Shown: positions 24,131 to 39,600, numbered from the stretch's first letter. The stretch is 64,000 nt of DNA from Trichoplax adhaerens (GCF_000150275.1 NW_002060956.1:1077207-1141206), one strand, 5' to 3'. Notes: generated from the letters alone by a model not told the origin. Numbers and translations are program-made.

Positions 24131-27100
24131 TTATGCAGTAGCGACTACTTTGCCATTTTCGTTGAACGAGTACGTTCTTTCGCTTCTATACAAAATAACG
24201 TTAATAATTTTGTTAGAATGATAGGCATAAATATTTTGAACTATCATAATATATTAAAATTGGTCCCAAGTAATCTGAAACATACCGATTATTTTTGCAA
24301 TATCCCTTACACTCTTTAATCAGAGGGCCTAGTAAAGCCTAAAAATAGACGTCCATATTCATCACAAGGTAATATAAGACAAACCACTCTTATAAACTAT
24401 TTTTTTTCGATACGATTTAGATTTCTGAGCAACAAAACTAAGTGTGGTTACTTACAAGAAGCGAACACAATTCAGAAGCCATCATAGTATAGAATACGTT
24501 CATCCAACCCTAAGGAAAAGCAGAATCGCACCGTTATGCTATTGCAATTCACTCAGACTACTTGCACGATCTTCTATACGTATTCAATTTTCGTACATAT
24601 TCTTTTAACTATATGACTTACTGTTGGTTGTATGATGCCTGCTAGTAAAGGTCCCAACGCAGCACCTTGGAAGTGGTTATGTCAATTGTCGGTTAGTATA
24701 GAAGTTGTTAAATGATATACGCATAGAGCCAGTTATACTAACCTAATGAGCCTGTAGAATCTATAATTGCCGTTACAGTAGCGGTAGCTTCTTGATTTCC
24801 TTGAAGTGATGGGTTATGTCCCTAATTAATCAGAGGCAGTATTCGTTATCAAAGAGCGGAAACGATGATATTGATCAAATTAAAACAACTAAATTTTCAA
24901 CGTACCAGTTCAGCTGATACTGCTGTGGTAATTAATGCGTATGGTCCATTGACAGTTATGCCAGAAAAAATCATTAACACTGCAACAAATGCAGATATCC
25001 ATCCATCAATTTCATTTCATTACCTATTACTGTAACAAATTATAACTTGACAAGTAGAAAAACATAACTTACAAATATTTAATCCTAGACTCTTCGTTCC
25101 GTACAATTGATATACAAAGAGCTGTTAATTGAATAATAAAGAAATGCTCATTACATGTATGCAACAATATCAAGATAATATAAATATCCAAAATCCCTAA
25201 AATTAATACATCGATATCTTATATATATCGATACTTACAATAGGAATAGAAGCTGCCAACATTATTATACAAATTAGTGCTTTTGCGCCAGTCTTGTCAG
25301 TCAATATACCAGCTAGTACACCCCCTTTTTACAAAATAAAATGATTTAAACTTATTTTGATGAAGGCATAGCTTATTATGACGGGTTTTATGGTAGACTT
25401 TAAAGTATTACCAAGCACTAATAATGCAAATTAAAAACAATACTAAGTTGTCATACCGATGATTCCTCCAACATCAAAGAAGATAGAAAGGAATGCGGCT
25501 TTCTTACCACCATATCGAATTCCTCCAATAACTACGCAAAAAGGCATATTCGTATTGTAAGAGGAAGACAGTCATAAAAAATAACAAAACTTTGAGATAA
25601 AAAATCGGATGTCAAACAAACTACGTACGTATATTATCCAGATAGAAAGGCAGCCAAAATAGGAATGTATAGCTGACAAGTTTATTAAAAAATAAGGCCA
25701 GGGAAAAGTACACAACGCCCTGAATAATTATACCTATTTAGTAATAGTTAGAGAAAAGAGCGTAAAGGTTGTATTCTTCATCATACTTCAATTCTCAACG
25801 CTTCTAAAATTGTTATAGCCTTGTGAGTTTGCGGAGCCTACAAAATATAATATTTTGGAGAGTCAATTACGAAATAATCGATTTTGACACAAAATAATAA
25901 TGTCTTATAACATAGACAAAATAATATTAAGTTCAAAAATTAGATAGCAGTTACAATATCATTACATTGTAATTAATTAGGCAGTGGATAGCTACTATTA
26001 CTGACATAAAGATTATTAATTTAAGGTTACATTGCATAATAATCCTATACATTAGCTTACCTCCTGAGTTATAGTCTCTGCAGTTTCTGCCGATGCTAAA
26101 AGTTGGTCTCGTTCGTTCTAAATTTGGGTACATTCAATTTCGCTATCAAAATTTTATATGAAAAAACTAGCTAAACGATGTCAATTTCGTACAAATTGCA
26201 ATTGGTCACTTGTTGATGATTCTTCAGATGGCTCATCCTGTAGACAATTTACAATATTAGTTAATATAAATCTAGCATCAAGCAATTTACGAAAGCTTGA
26301 TGAAATAATAATTATGCTATTTTTATGGAAACGAAATCTGTAAAGCATTAGTAGCTTACATTTTGGCGCGGTTTAGCACAATCGACTTCATCAGGCGCTA
26401 AGAATTAAATCGTTAAAATAATTTTAGATCACGAATAATCAAATATTATACCTTTAGTATGTCTGTTACTCTATAAATTCTTAGCATAATTATATATCAA
26501 ATAAAATTACCTGCTACAAGAGTTAAGAAAACCAAAACTGCAATAACTGCAGTTATGATAGCTGGAACAATGAATGACCAACCCCTGATCGTTAAATATA
26601 AAGAAATATTCATTCTTTCACTTGATATTATTACTACCAAGAGTTAGCTACAGTAAATATTATTCTTGAAGGGTTCAACACCAATAAGTCTAGTAAAAAT
26701 TAGTACACGTTATTACTTTAATTTAATCTTACCAATTACCCTGCGCCCATAATCCTGGAATCACTGAGCCCAACATGTTGCCAAAAGATGTATGTGAATT
26801 CCACACTCCCATGATAAAACCTCTCCTATAAATTTTTACAAAACAGCGGACTCATTTAGCCATTAGGAGAAGTCCATCATGCTAATTTATTGATAAGTAT
26901 AGACATCTTACTTGCTTTTCCCATACCAGTTGGAAACAATTGCTACAACAGTTGGCCAGCCTGTCGACTATAAGATAAGATGAGTCGAAATGAATGCAAA
27001 TGTTATCTGTTTTCGTACAATAAAAGGATACTTGTTGCAACTAGATAATTATCAGTAGCCATGCATAGAATAATATTATCCAATGTTACCTGTGCGAATC

Positions 27101-30100
27101 CATTCAGTATCTACGAAGTATGGAAAAGTCGTTGTAAATAATTAAGTACATTTGATAAAGAATTATTAGAAGTATATTAATCCAAAGGTACTTACTTGGA
27201 AGATAAGAAAGTACGCGTAACTATGAATTTTTGCGAAGTAGATAACACCCATCATGGCAGTAAATATTGATATTCCTATTTTAAGTGAATTATTAGCAAG
27301 TTTTGAAGAACCAAAACGGAATTAATTTTAAAATCTATACCAATAACAGTATTTCTATTACGTGAAAATTTCATACGTTACCTAACATTCCGCCACTTAG
27401 AAAATACCTCTTATTTACTCGCTCAGCGACGTATCCACTGGTGATTTAAACATACCTGATTAGAATTATATAACACAATTTTGTAATAGCAAATGTTTTA
27501 CGTATGTGCATGTAGGTACCTTACTAAAACACCCACGGCATAACAGAATAAAAAAACTACGTCCAAAATTCCCAGCAAGTGACTACCATTTTGTTCATCT
27601 AGATAATTGAGGGCAGGACTTACGTTAATATTTTGTTTTCAAAGGCAATCAAGTTAAAATACAAAACCAGTCATAACATACTAAATGGTGCCCATTGGGG
27701 GCATGATTGAACCAATTTCGTTCCGTTTATAATAAGTGGCTGAGAATGGATTTCATTACCAGAGACAAGCATTTGATCATTATCAAGAGCTAGCGTACAG
27801 TTGGGTGTATATAACGAGCTCTGCCGAACAGACAGTGAAGGAATGATAATATAGAGTAAGCAAATTTTAATGACCGAAATATCTTATTACAACCATAATA
27901 TCATAATATAAAAAATATTTGGAATAATTTTACGACAATTAAATTAATTGAAGATGAAATTTTTTATTTCATTTCAGAAATTAGTCCATTCTACTTCACT
28001 TTTGACATCGGTCAAAAATTTTACAGTAGATAACAGAAATGAACAGGAAGTCCTATTGTAACAAAGCTATAATTAAGCAATTCACTATATACAGTATAGG
28101 GCAAGGCGTAGATAGAACGGAGGAGCAATATTCGAGCTTAGAACTTTCTACATTATGCACCAATACTTTACAATATTCCATATAATTGTTAATTAATCAA
28201 GCTAATACGATTCTAATCTTGGTGATTTTTAAGTTCTTTCTAGCAGAGAGATCTCAAACATTAAAAAAGATCTCCACTAATTCCGGTAAGAGAATTACAG
28301 ATATTGCAGTATTTTAGTTCTTCGCACGTTATAGTGTTATCTACTGTATCATCACATAGCTAACACAATTTTGATCGAAATTACCTTAACAACGCTTATG
28401 ATCTTTCGGGTCATATGATAGCATGTATACGAGAGGAAGGTTAGAAATAAAATCCAAGCCGCATACCTGGTAATCAATAGAAGAACAATATCAGAAACCA
28501 ATGGCCTTTAAAATGGTTCATAACGCTATTATTACGTGAATATAACTAATAGCTAATTGTATGTGAGAAGATTCAAGATGGTGAGATACTGAATAAGTAA
28601 ATATGCAACTACATTGTACAGTACTGATTTCAATCTTTGCATGAAGTTACTTGTATATGTGTACGGTAGAGAGAAATACTGATTGTAGACTATATAAACA
28701 GTTTACATAAAGTTTTGAGGCAAACCACCTTGCGAATGGAAAATAAAGCATAAACCTACAAGATTTTAAAATTATGGAATTATGGCTGATAATGTGATAT
28801 AGGTTTTTCATATTAGGCAATTATAGTTCAATAATAATGACTAGATTGAGCATATACGTGTATAACCAGCTATAACGTATAAACACCGTATGTTTTTGTC
28901 AGCATGTCCTGAACTACTCGTATAGTAGTTCTAGTAGGGTATTCGAATACTCTCTACTATAAGATTTTCCGTAAAGTAGAAATCACGAATAGTATTTCGA
29001 CAGCATTTAAGTGATTCTTTAATCAAACCGGAAGCTGATGTTGATGCTTTTAAATACTAAATACTATAGCAATTAATAAGTAAATTTTATATCAATGATA
29101 TAAAGAAATTTGCTTAAAATTCAATTTTTAGAATGTAGTTAATCTTTACTAAAATCGGACGTATCAATCTCAACGAAAATTAATTATAGACGAGTATAGG
29201 TAGGGCATTTTTATTGGCCTGTATTGGATGTAATACCAGTCTATCACTGCAATTAAAGCAACATCTGCGTCCTACGAATATTGCGGGAGGCATTCTACGA
29301 AGAGCGTTCTAATGCACTCTTGTAGTGTTATTTAGGTGGCTTAGTAGTTCCGCTATTAAATCGGCTTGACGATTTAACTTGCATTATATTGAAGGGTATT
29401 GAAGAGCATTATTATTGATACTTATTTCTATCAAGTCTTGGGAAGATCAACTGTAGAAGTGATGCGCATCATAGCTTTACTAGCGATTACATTCATTTTT
29501 TATCATTCATAACTCCCAAGACGAGCAATCTGTTAATCGCATATGGCTACTGTATTAAGATTGTTCTACTACATTGCATACCGTTGAGACTTGATTAAAT
29601 ATTGTACTATACGTCCATGTATCGTATGATCATTTCCTGTCTTGTATAGCGCAAAGAAATAACAAGGCTTATACAGTATTCGTCTTGGATAACGTTGTTA
29701 CTATTGGAGGCAGAATGGTGGTAACAGCAGCAATTGATCAATTTAATGTACGTGTATCCTAGTGATTTCAATTACGTTCCTCTCCTTTCCTTTATAGCAG
29801 ACCAAGTAGAAATATAACTGTAGATTACTGGAATTAAAATTTTTATAGTACAATCTGGTGCTGTTACGCTATGGTCTAAATCAATAGAATAAGAACGATG
29901 CTACATACGAGTCCGGTATCAAGTATCTAGCAATGGCACTAGCAATTTATTTTAGTGGCTAGTAAAAAAAAATCGAACATGATTGAATATTGAACTCGAT
30001 TGAATACTAATCGGCAGTAACAATCCATCATCTATTGAGGCATTGTGCTACTTTTCAGGGGAAAAATGTGATTCTAATCTCTGCAGTTATTTACTCTGGT

Positions 30101-30586
30101 CAAGATTACGATATGGATTTCCTCTCATTAGAAGGTAACCTTTAATAAAGGAAAGTACATTAGATCCTTGGAAAGAAAAAATGGCAGTTTATTTTACGGA
30201 TTACTACAGTAAACAATCGTCTACTATAGCCTGTAAAAATAGTCCAAAATGAATTAGTTTTAAAGCGTTGGAATGATTATCCTATCCACTATGCAACCTC
30301 ATCAATGATGACTAAGTGATAACAACCTATCAGGGAAAGAGAATTGGATAACGTATGGGGCCGATCGAGTAGTAGTGTAGATTATCTACTTTTGGATTGA
30401 ATATCCTGTTTCAAAATCAATCCCTTCAACTCACATATTCTCCCTCGATTGCCTCCTTATCACTCGTATTAACGGTGGGCCTCCAGAGTTCCTGGATGTA
30501 GAACATAACTGCGTACTGCCGGCATTAATGCTGCCACTTTCGTCAATAATCTTCTCGTTCATCATATTCGCGTTTTCCTTTTCCAT
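24131..30586 (-). CDS. SLC37-family sugar-phosphate/phosphate exchanger, tandem copy 2
   Basis: Exons: 30435-30586, 28385-28466, 27682-27820, 27520-27598, 27382-27437, 27196-27275, 27090-27110, 26912-26967, 26733-26825, 26511-26584, 26360-26397, 26193-26237, 26061-26117, 25787-25837, 25629-25719, 25457-25531, 25239-25324, 25073-25121, 24906-24979, 24743-24821, 24622-24665, 24456-24509, 24286-24338, 24131-24185. All phases agree; about 560 residues. Same 12-TM antiporter family as copy 1, expected in the ER membrane. Signatures: YHMTRKIISVVK, STGWPTVVAIVSNWYGK, SHTSFGNMLGS, KLVSYTFLFWLPFYLDN, IIDSTGSLGAALGPLLAGII. It keeps the family TGWP motif and is the most family-like of the three. The central cytosolic loop is spread over three tiny exons of low similarity to the other copies. 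The 5' exon encodes a hydrophilic N-terminus ending GGPPLIRVIRRQ. The 3' end has ENGKVVATA before the stop. Confidence 0.94.
28467..30434 (-). other. Long first intron of SLC37 copy 2
   Basis: This 2.0 kb intron separates the N-terminal exon from the TM1 exon, at the same phase-2 position as in copies 1 (3.1 kb) and 3 (1.7 kb). Both flanks are fixed by GT/AG sites and homology. I see no coding or clear repeat structure inside. Confidence 0.7.
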
Positions 30587-33500
30587 CTCGTAGCAGCTAG
30601 GGTACTGCCAGCAACGATTTGCTGGCGGAATATATAAGCGATCGTATGGATTACAACTCTAGCAATATTCTGCTTGGTTCATCTCATACTATCACCTATA
30701 GCGTTCAGTCGCTCGACAGACATGTTACTAAGTTTCTATAGTACTACGCCAGTCGGTAAGGATTTCTATCAGAAATTCTCCCAGCCAAGTTCATATTGAT
30801 TCATATCGACTCGCCCACGGCCATATAATACACTCAGATTCAACGTACTTTATGAGCATGGATACTGTCAAGTCGTGTTGTCCAGCTGCGACTTATGGCC
30901 GGCCTTGTTGACTGTTTACATTTAGACCTTGTTTCGATAGTTTGCAACTAGGAATCCAGGATTAAATTAAATCCCACCCTTACCCCCCTCTGGAGAAAAT
31001 ATGCTAGCTTTTCCAGCTTTGATATACTTCTATGAAAGGGACTCCGTAGAGTTTATTCTAGTATTGGTAATTTTCAGTATTTAACCTACTTTGATTGACT
31101 TTTTGCTAGGCATGGATTACAAATAAATAGAGATAGTCAATATGGCGTTCAATGGTTATTGGCGTTGACAGCAAGTCATCAATCCACTACAACTTCCCAC
31201 CATGGATGTCAGTACTGGTCTAGTTCAACAACTTTTTCTCTCTTGAATCGTCTCTGATAACGACAGTACTTTACTACAGCTGTTTAACCCTACACTACTT
31301 CTATCACGTATAAACAACTCGATCTCTATCTCGACCTACGCCATAGTCTATCTATCGGATGTGTGGATGCTTGTACTGAGGTTAAGGTTACTTTCTGTTT
31401 GTCAATATTCAGGTGGAAATCACGAGTGTCAGCGACGATGTTAGCTAAGTCCGTTGATTGTTGCATTGCATGATGCTGTCATGGATGGCGTTAGTATGCC
31501 AACTGAGCATAACAGGATACATCAGTAAGCCGAGCTACAGCACCCGGTAAAATTTCTTTAGTAATGGTATCGAAACTGGATATAATAATCATTTGCGATG
31601 ATTATTGTCATAACTCTGGAATCCAGTTGCTGCATAGCTGATATAGTCATTCGGATTTTACTACTGTGCTTATCTTGTTTGCCATCATCCTGATATTTCC
31701 TCTGATTAGATACAATACGTGTAGAGTAGAGTACAGTACACAGGGACTTCTAAAGAGAAATCCGTGCTGTACTTATTTACAGAACAAGTCCTTTGCTGTA
31801 CAATGTACAATTTCCTCTGATTAGATATTGCCAACAGCAACTTCTAATAAGAGAAATTCGTGCTGTGTTATTTACAGTAGAAGTCATTAGCTGTACATGG
31901 AGGATGCTTCGATCCGGTCCTATTGCAGAAAGACAGTACGTTAATAGGATTACCGATTACACATCATCCTAATATTTTCCTCTGATTAGATATTGTCAAC
32001 AGCAACTTCTAATAAGAGAAATCGGTCGGTATTTTTCATACAGTAAAAGTCCTTGTTGTGCAGCTGGGAGGATACTTCGATCCGGTCCTATCGTAGCAAG
32101 ACAGTTCAGTAATAGGATGACCGATTACTCATCATCCTAATATTTCCTCTGATTAGATGATATTGTCAACAGGAACTTCTAATAAGAGATATCGGTACTG
32201 TATTTCTAAGAGAAATCCGTGCAGTGTTATTTACAGTAGAAGTCCTTTGCTGTACATGGAGGATGCTTCGATCCGGTAATATTGCACCAATACAGTATAG
32301 TTATAGGATTATCGATTACACATCATCCTAATATTTCCTCTGATTAAATATTGTCAAAGGAACTTCTAATAAGAGAAATCGGTACTGTAATTCTCATACA
32401 GTAAAAGTCCCTATTGTACACCTAGTATGGCTAACAGTATCATTTGCAAATGGAGGAGGTTCAATCTGGTCCTGTAGCAGCAACAGAGTAACAGGCTTCC
32501 TTTTTATTAATAAATGAATTTTAACTCAACATCAATTATTTTATTGTGTACAATTATCTATTCCACATTCTACACGAGTAATGCTCTACTTCATCGTTCG
32601 ATGATACTTTTCAAAGCGTATTTACTACTGTAATAACTTGAAATCATTAAAGTATAGAACTTTATGCTGATACTGTTTCAAAAGCACCTTTAATGAACGG
32701 GAATGGGATTACAGTATTTTTACACGCTGCGTATTACTGTATCTTGAGATTGAAAAAATTCTTTTCAGATCTTGAAGTAGGCATGCCACGGAACGTGACT
32801 CGATCATGTACACGAGCTTTAGCATAAAACATCGCCCAATATCTAGTTTGCCCATATTTCTCTTATGACTACTATTGTATAGGCTAAAAGCACAAAAATT
32901 ACTCTTGAATGATAGCAAGCATACCCTGACTATGTTAAAGAGTTTACCCTAATCGCTGGTTTACAAGACGACCATAGCCGTAATGCTTCCGTATTATTCC
33001 CTTACAACCTGGTCTTGAGTAGAGCTTGCTGTAAGAATATGGCCATGAACTATCCATATTACAGTATTTTTCATATCCCAGCACCAGGGTATACAATATT
33101 ACATGTTGAGTAAAAGAATCCATCGAACGATCAAACTGTAGCCATTAGCAAAGAAAAAAGCCTTTAATACCAACATATTGCAGTTTGTTGCTGATTCTTT
33201 ATTGACTGACTGACAGCACATGACATGATTTCGTCGATAGAGTGCCAAATAGTAAGACCATCTGCGACCAAAAGCATGCTTAGAAACTGCATATATTAGT
33301 AGTCGATTGATTATTTAATACATACACAGTATGATTTCGTTGAAAGATGAAATAAATATCAAGCTACCGGTGACCAATGAAACAATAAGTTCTCGTCTTG
33401 TATGCCATTTGAAGCCCCAAGATGAAGGATTAAATAATACAGAATATCTTGAATACTGACTTTTAATTAATTTACATCATAAATTATTCTTTCTCCTGGC

Positions 33501-33681
33501 GAAGGAATCAAGGTATATCAAGTGTTTTAAATATGGCATATGTCTTAAACTTCAAGTTCAATTATACGTGTCTATTCACATTGATTTTGAGGTTGATAAC
33601 ATCGAACAATAACATTCTCATTCTTACAGATACTAAAATGCTATTTTTCCCGTAACGATAATAATATTCATAAAATCTTCA
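30587..33681. other. Intergenic between SLC37 copies 2 and 3
   Basis: No gene was recognised. The right part should include the copy 3 3' UTR; the left part the copy 2 promoter. A five-unit tandem array occupies about 31690-32430. Confidence 0.55.
31690..32430. repeat. Irregular tandem array, unit ~165 bp (115-190)
   Basis: The block TTTCCTCTGATTA(G/A)ATA recurs near 31696, 31811, 31976, 32143 and 32334. It is followed each time by AACTTCTAA, AAGAGAAATC and then a TACAGTA(G/A)AAGTCC block. Longer units add GGAGGATGCTTCGATCCGGT and a GATTACACATCATCCTAATA block. The first unit is short (115 bp) because it lacks the latter part. Confidence 0.85.
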
Positions 33682-36600
33682 TCATTCTTCCATCTTCATT
33701 AATGTGTAAGTTTTGCCATTACTAAAAATGATATTATATGAGTTTTTATTACCGTAACTTCAATAAACATATATTACTCAAGATACTTTCATGCCGATAA
33801 TCAACCATTAAAACATAGTAATTTTTTTAGGCTACTCACGATGCTTTGTTACGCATTATTCGAATTTCTTTCACTGACGGATAGATTAAGATCTATAAAG
33901 TATTCATCATCATTAATAGAGGTAGCCAAAATAATATCATAATTACCATTTATTTTAATTAATACAAAAAAAATAAATTCTTTAGGCCTAATATTCCTGT
34001 ACCAAAGTTGATATTATTTGTGAGCCCATTAGCATGTAAAATACATTGTTCCATCCCTAAATTTACATATATTTAAATAAAAAGTATAACAGAAACGTTA
34101 GCTTTATCACTATTCTTTAACTATTGGCATTGCTCGTGTTGATTAGTGGGCCTACCGTTGGTAGTATGACACCAGTTAATAATGGTCCAAGCGCAGAACC
34201 TATCGTAAAGTCAGGAATAATTTAAAACGCGAATGATCTATAATTTGTCGCAGATGATCCATTTTACTACTTGCTAACCGATTGAGGCCGTAGCATCTAA
34301 TATTCCAGACACTGTAGCGGTAGCTTTCTCGTTATTTTTCAAGGTTGGGCTGTTACCCTGGTTATATACAGTGCGAAGTCAAAAATTTCAACAATGATAG
34401 GAATAAATATATCTTCGTATTTGATTGGAACAATTTTATTAAACCTAATATATCACAATACCAATTCAGCTGCCACTGCACCAACTGTTAGCATTAAGGG
34501 TCCGTTAATAGCAATGCCAGAAATAATCATTAAAACTGTAAGAAAATGGATAGCAGAGGGTGATATAAAAGGCAAGAAATGGAGAGGCAAAAGGGTATAA
34601 TGATTATATCATAAATAATTTCTAGAATTTATATTCTGAATACACATTCACTAACCGATATTGGAGGCTAAATTTATTCTTCCGTAAAAATGGTAGAGGT
34701 ATAGCTGATATTGAAAATAATCCATTACATCAAAAACGGATAGAATTGACCAACTTATACTTAGCTTTGAAGTAGTAGTATCAAGCGAATATTAGCAGCG
34801 AAGTAGAGATTACGTAATTATTGAAGCTTACCGTTGGAATTGAGATCGCATACAGTGTCATGCTGATTATTGCCTTTTTATTAGTTTTATCAAAGATGAT
34901 ACCTGCTACTATTACACCTTTAATAATAGAAAAACTATCCTTAGTAATAATCAAGCATCTTAGCAACAATTTTAAACTTTGTGTATTCTATTGTAATTAT
35001 GACAATGTATTAATGGAAAGCTCTACCGAGATACTTAGAATACAATACAATATTGTACCTATAATTCCTCCAATATCGAAGAAAATAGATATAAATGCCG
35101 CGATTTTGCCATTATATCGGACTCCCCCTATTACTATGAATAGAATGTATCGTTAAATATGTATTAAAATACGTTTTTAACGTAAACTGATGACATTAAA
35201 ATATAATTGAAGAGTAAAATCAAACAGCAAAGTATGATCATGGTTTTACATACGTATACTATCCAAATAGAAAGGCAGCCAGAATAAGAAAGTATAGCTG
35301 GTAAACTTGTCAAAAAATACTGCTAAGGCGAAACTGACTACACCCTAAATAAGCATACAACCAATATTATAGCTGAATATGGAATGCACAAAATTTTATT
35401 AAAACTATTTATATTATACATATATACTTCAATTTTTAAGGCGTCAGTGATCGTTACAGCTTTTGAAGGTGAAGTAGCCTACAAGATAATAATGATCCAA
35501 TCATTAAATCTTTTGCCTTAATGAATGTAATTAATTAGCGTTCCTAGATATCGCTCATATATTTGCTATCTGATCTAAATCGGGCCATCTATATCCGTAA
35601 ATACTGTCATAGATATGGTAAAACAAAGTAAAATATCCCGATTTATTGGAATATGCATATTGTGCCGAAATATCAAGTTTAAGAGTGACTTACACTTTTA
35701 TTAGTTTTGGACAGTTGCTCCTGCTGATCATCTTTCTAATATTTCAGAGCATGGTACATATATTGCAATAAAATATACTAGTATTATTTGATTTTTTTGG
35801 CGATTCTTATTTGTATTTTATTCACTTACAGTTATCGTTTGTACGACCTCATAATCCTAAAAAAGCAATTAAATACCAGGATAAGAATATTTAGCAGTTA
35901 TACGAGCGAAGTAAATCAGGAGAGCTGAACATAGCATAATCTGATATTAGGTATTATCAGTTGAAATAGTTTAGGATTTAAAATTATACTTTGTTTAACA
36001 ATTACATCCGTATAATTAGATACCATATATAGAACTATGCGGAAACAGTCAAGCAAATGATTGCCAAAATTTACGATTACAATTTCACTTATATTTGGCT
36101 AGTTGGTTTATGCAATAATATAAGTTATTGTGTAGTAAAAGGAACATTACGTCATTTACATGTTGACGTGGCTCTGGACAACCAACTTCATTAGGCTCTG
36201 CAAAGTAGATAAAGCGCAACTATATCAACTTAAGCAAGTATGTCCAGATGTCAACGTTGGAAATAAATCTATTATATTATTAATAACTTGCCTACGACTA
36301 GACTAAAGAAGATTAAAATTGCGAAAACTCCAGTTATAAGTGCCGGTATAATAAACGACCATCCCCTGATATCATTGTAAATTAATGAAATAATGATTAA
36401 GAATTAGTGATTTGTATTGAGTCAATGAAATGTAGTTACATTAGATAATTAAGAAGTAAGGCTTACCAATGACCCTGTGCCCAGACTCCAGGAATAAGTA
36501 AGCCTAATATATTTCCTACGGATGTATTTGAACTCCATAAGCCAAAAAAGAATCCTCTTCTAAATCATTTAAATTTACAGCCATCAGATTACATACTATA

Positions 36601-39600
36601 TTTACTTTAAACATATTTTTAATGAATCTTGTTGTTACTATAGGATCACAAAAAATTTTGCTTAGCAATTGCGAATATTTAAATTATTTTATCAGTTTTG
36701 TTATCCAAACGAGCGATCAGTAATTATATTAAAAACGAATAATGGATTTACCTGCCTTTTCCAAACCAGTTTGCAATAATTGCAATCATGGAAGGCCATC
36801 CTGTAGACTATCAGTACAGATATTAGTTATTTTTATACATTCCTAATCAAATATTTCGATTGAATTACCTGCGCTATACCATTCAACATCTAGTGAAAAC
36901 AGTAACAAAAAGAGCAAATAATAATATGAGTACATCGGTAAAAAATTGATTTAGGACGTATTACACTTACGTTAATGGCAATTTACGCGCTTTATCATGA
37001 ATAAAGGAATCTTTTACTCAATATTCTACACTATAAATGGTATCAAAGGATGCCAAACTTACTTGAAATATAATAAAATAGGCATAGCTGTGAATTTTAG
37101 CAAAGTAAGCCATTCCGGTAAGCGCAGTAGATAGTATCATAGCTGTTTGAGTTTAGGGTTGCAATATGAATCATAATTAGCACACTGTACTATTGACATT
37201 TTTATGAATTAATCTTTCCTTTTTAGTTACGGAAGTCGCTTAAATTCGTAAAATTAAAGTCACAATATTGAGATATACGCGTAAATTATTAAGCCATAAT
37301 AAATAATACATAGTAGATATATGCTTATTTTATTTAATGTAAAGTGATTTTTATTTTATTTTATTTTACTGTATTGCTTGGTCAACTACTGTTAAAGATA
37401 TTAGATGAGAATTTTAATATATTAATCGTGATTTTGGTATCCCTACATCTTTTATATACTCAGACTTTATTACCTAGCATTCCAAATGTTAGAAAATATC
37501 GCTTGTTGACCCGTTCTGCAATATATGCGCTACAAGACAAAAATGAGTATACTTATGATAGTCGTAGCAATCACGGAAAGCAGTCTTACATAAGTATCAA
37601 CCTTACCTTAGTATCATTCCGAAGCCATAAATTAATAAAAACGAAACATCCATTACCGCTAGCAAGTAGCTGCCGTTATGTTCATCTAAATAGTGATATA
37701 TATATAAGACTTGGTTTATTGCTATAGTTTGCGTTTGTATCAGAACCTGATAAAATAGAGCGTTATTCTTGAACTAAAATTTTTACATGATAACTTTTAT
37801 AACTGCAAGTAGTATTGATTGCTGAAATAAAATTTATTAAATATTAATGCTAACACTTAAAAATGTATACGTTCACCATATATCAATATTATTTATGCTC
37901 TTGGAGCCATGAAAGCACAATTAGGTATGCATAATGCCTAGGTCTTATAGACATTATGCATATCTACTGGACGTTTGTAGCTTCAACAGTTTCATTGTGT
38001 TATCTCTCACTGTTATTGCAATTCTGAAATTTACTTACTGAATGGCTTCCATTGAGGGCATAACATATTTAAATTCGAATCGTTAATAGAAATAAATTCG
38101 GACGGGCTTATGTTAGAAGAAGAGTAACCGGCGTGATTGAGGTAACTTAGAATCTTGGACGTGCAATTGAGTGTATACAAAGAGCTCTAAAAGATAATGA
38201 AAATCTATTAATTAATATAATATAATTTATGCTGTGTTTTGATAATTAAATTCGTTTTCTGATTTAAATTAATTTGTTTGTTAGTTTCAAGTTTTCATAA
38301 AGATTTAAATTTTTACCTTAACAACGCTAAGAACTCTTCGATCCATGTGAAAACAAGAATAGGCTAGGTAAGTTAGTATCCAGGCCCAAGCTGCATACCT
38401 ATACCCGTATACATTAAACAGTAAGAATAAAAGTATGATGAGAAGGTAAGAAGTAACGGTCAATATTATTCTTATTATTCGATTTCAAGTAATGGATAAT
38501 AGATAGTAGGACAAGAAACATTGATAAATAAAAGTCTTGTAAAAAGTACGTTATATAGAAATTGATTTCATTATTATTTCCATGAAGTTAAAGGCCTGCT
38601 GTCATATTAAAAATTAGATTTAGTACCCATAATCCAAGCCCCGCATATATAAATTGCTGATGATCCAGCAAGCAAAACTTTTAATCTATCGAAGTTTTAT
38701 TGCATGATCGGTCTCAATTTTAATTTACGAAAAGCATCTCACCACGTACTGAAATACGTGAGACCGACATTAATGGGCATTAATTTCTGCCTTGAGAAAT
38801 TACGTAGGCGCTGCTAAATTTTCATAGGAATACGATAGATTGATCACTTGAATAGTGTTAACGAAATTACTATTCGAATTTAAAGACTGTAAATATCCCT
38901 GTTGGTGATGAAAATCTTAGCTGATGGGCGTAGTTGAGAAAAGTACTTTAAGTTAAATTGGATATGAACGATAATATTGAAACGGATTTCAGGGCACGTA
39001 AAAAAAACTGACCGATTAAAATCTCACTACTGCAGTTATCTATCAATTTGAATGCTTGAAATTGATCCTTTGATTAGATTCAACGAGACTGATATTATTT
39101 CTTACCCTTACTGAAAGGTAATATTAAAAACTGGCCGATTAAATCTAAATGTACCGATACCGGTAACGAACATTTACCTAAAACATTTGGAGCTATCTGA
39201 TGTCAAAAGTTCAGCATTGATTGTATATCGGTAGCGCTATATGGAGCAGAGTGATCGCTTCAATGAACAACTAAGTCAATGATGATGAAGACATCGAATA
39301 TGCGACATTTCCGACAAAATTACAAAAGTCGATTCAAACTGTTGAAGTTTTCAATCATCGCTATTACTACATATCTATCTATGATCTAATCTATGGTATA
39401 AAGATTAAGTAGGTGTCAAGACAGTTAAAAACTGTCTATTTTTGTATTCTAGTACAATTAACGAAGCGATTATTAAAAAATCGATCGATCATCAAAATAT
39501 TTAATATCCTGTAGGTTACTGCAACTGCTTGAAGTATAAAAAATTTCCTGTAATTGATCCTATTTGCTATAGGGTACAGTAGTATCGAAAAGTTCAGTGT

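Noticed and set aside
34394-35156. Plus-strand ORFs of 68 and 111 codons
   Set aside because: They are antisense shadows of SLC37 copy 3 exons 16, 17 and 19.
37344-37727. 127-codon plus-strand ORF
   Set aside because: Antisense shadow of SLC37 copy 3 exons 4 and 5 and the intron between.
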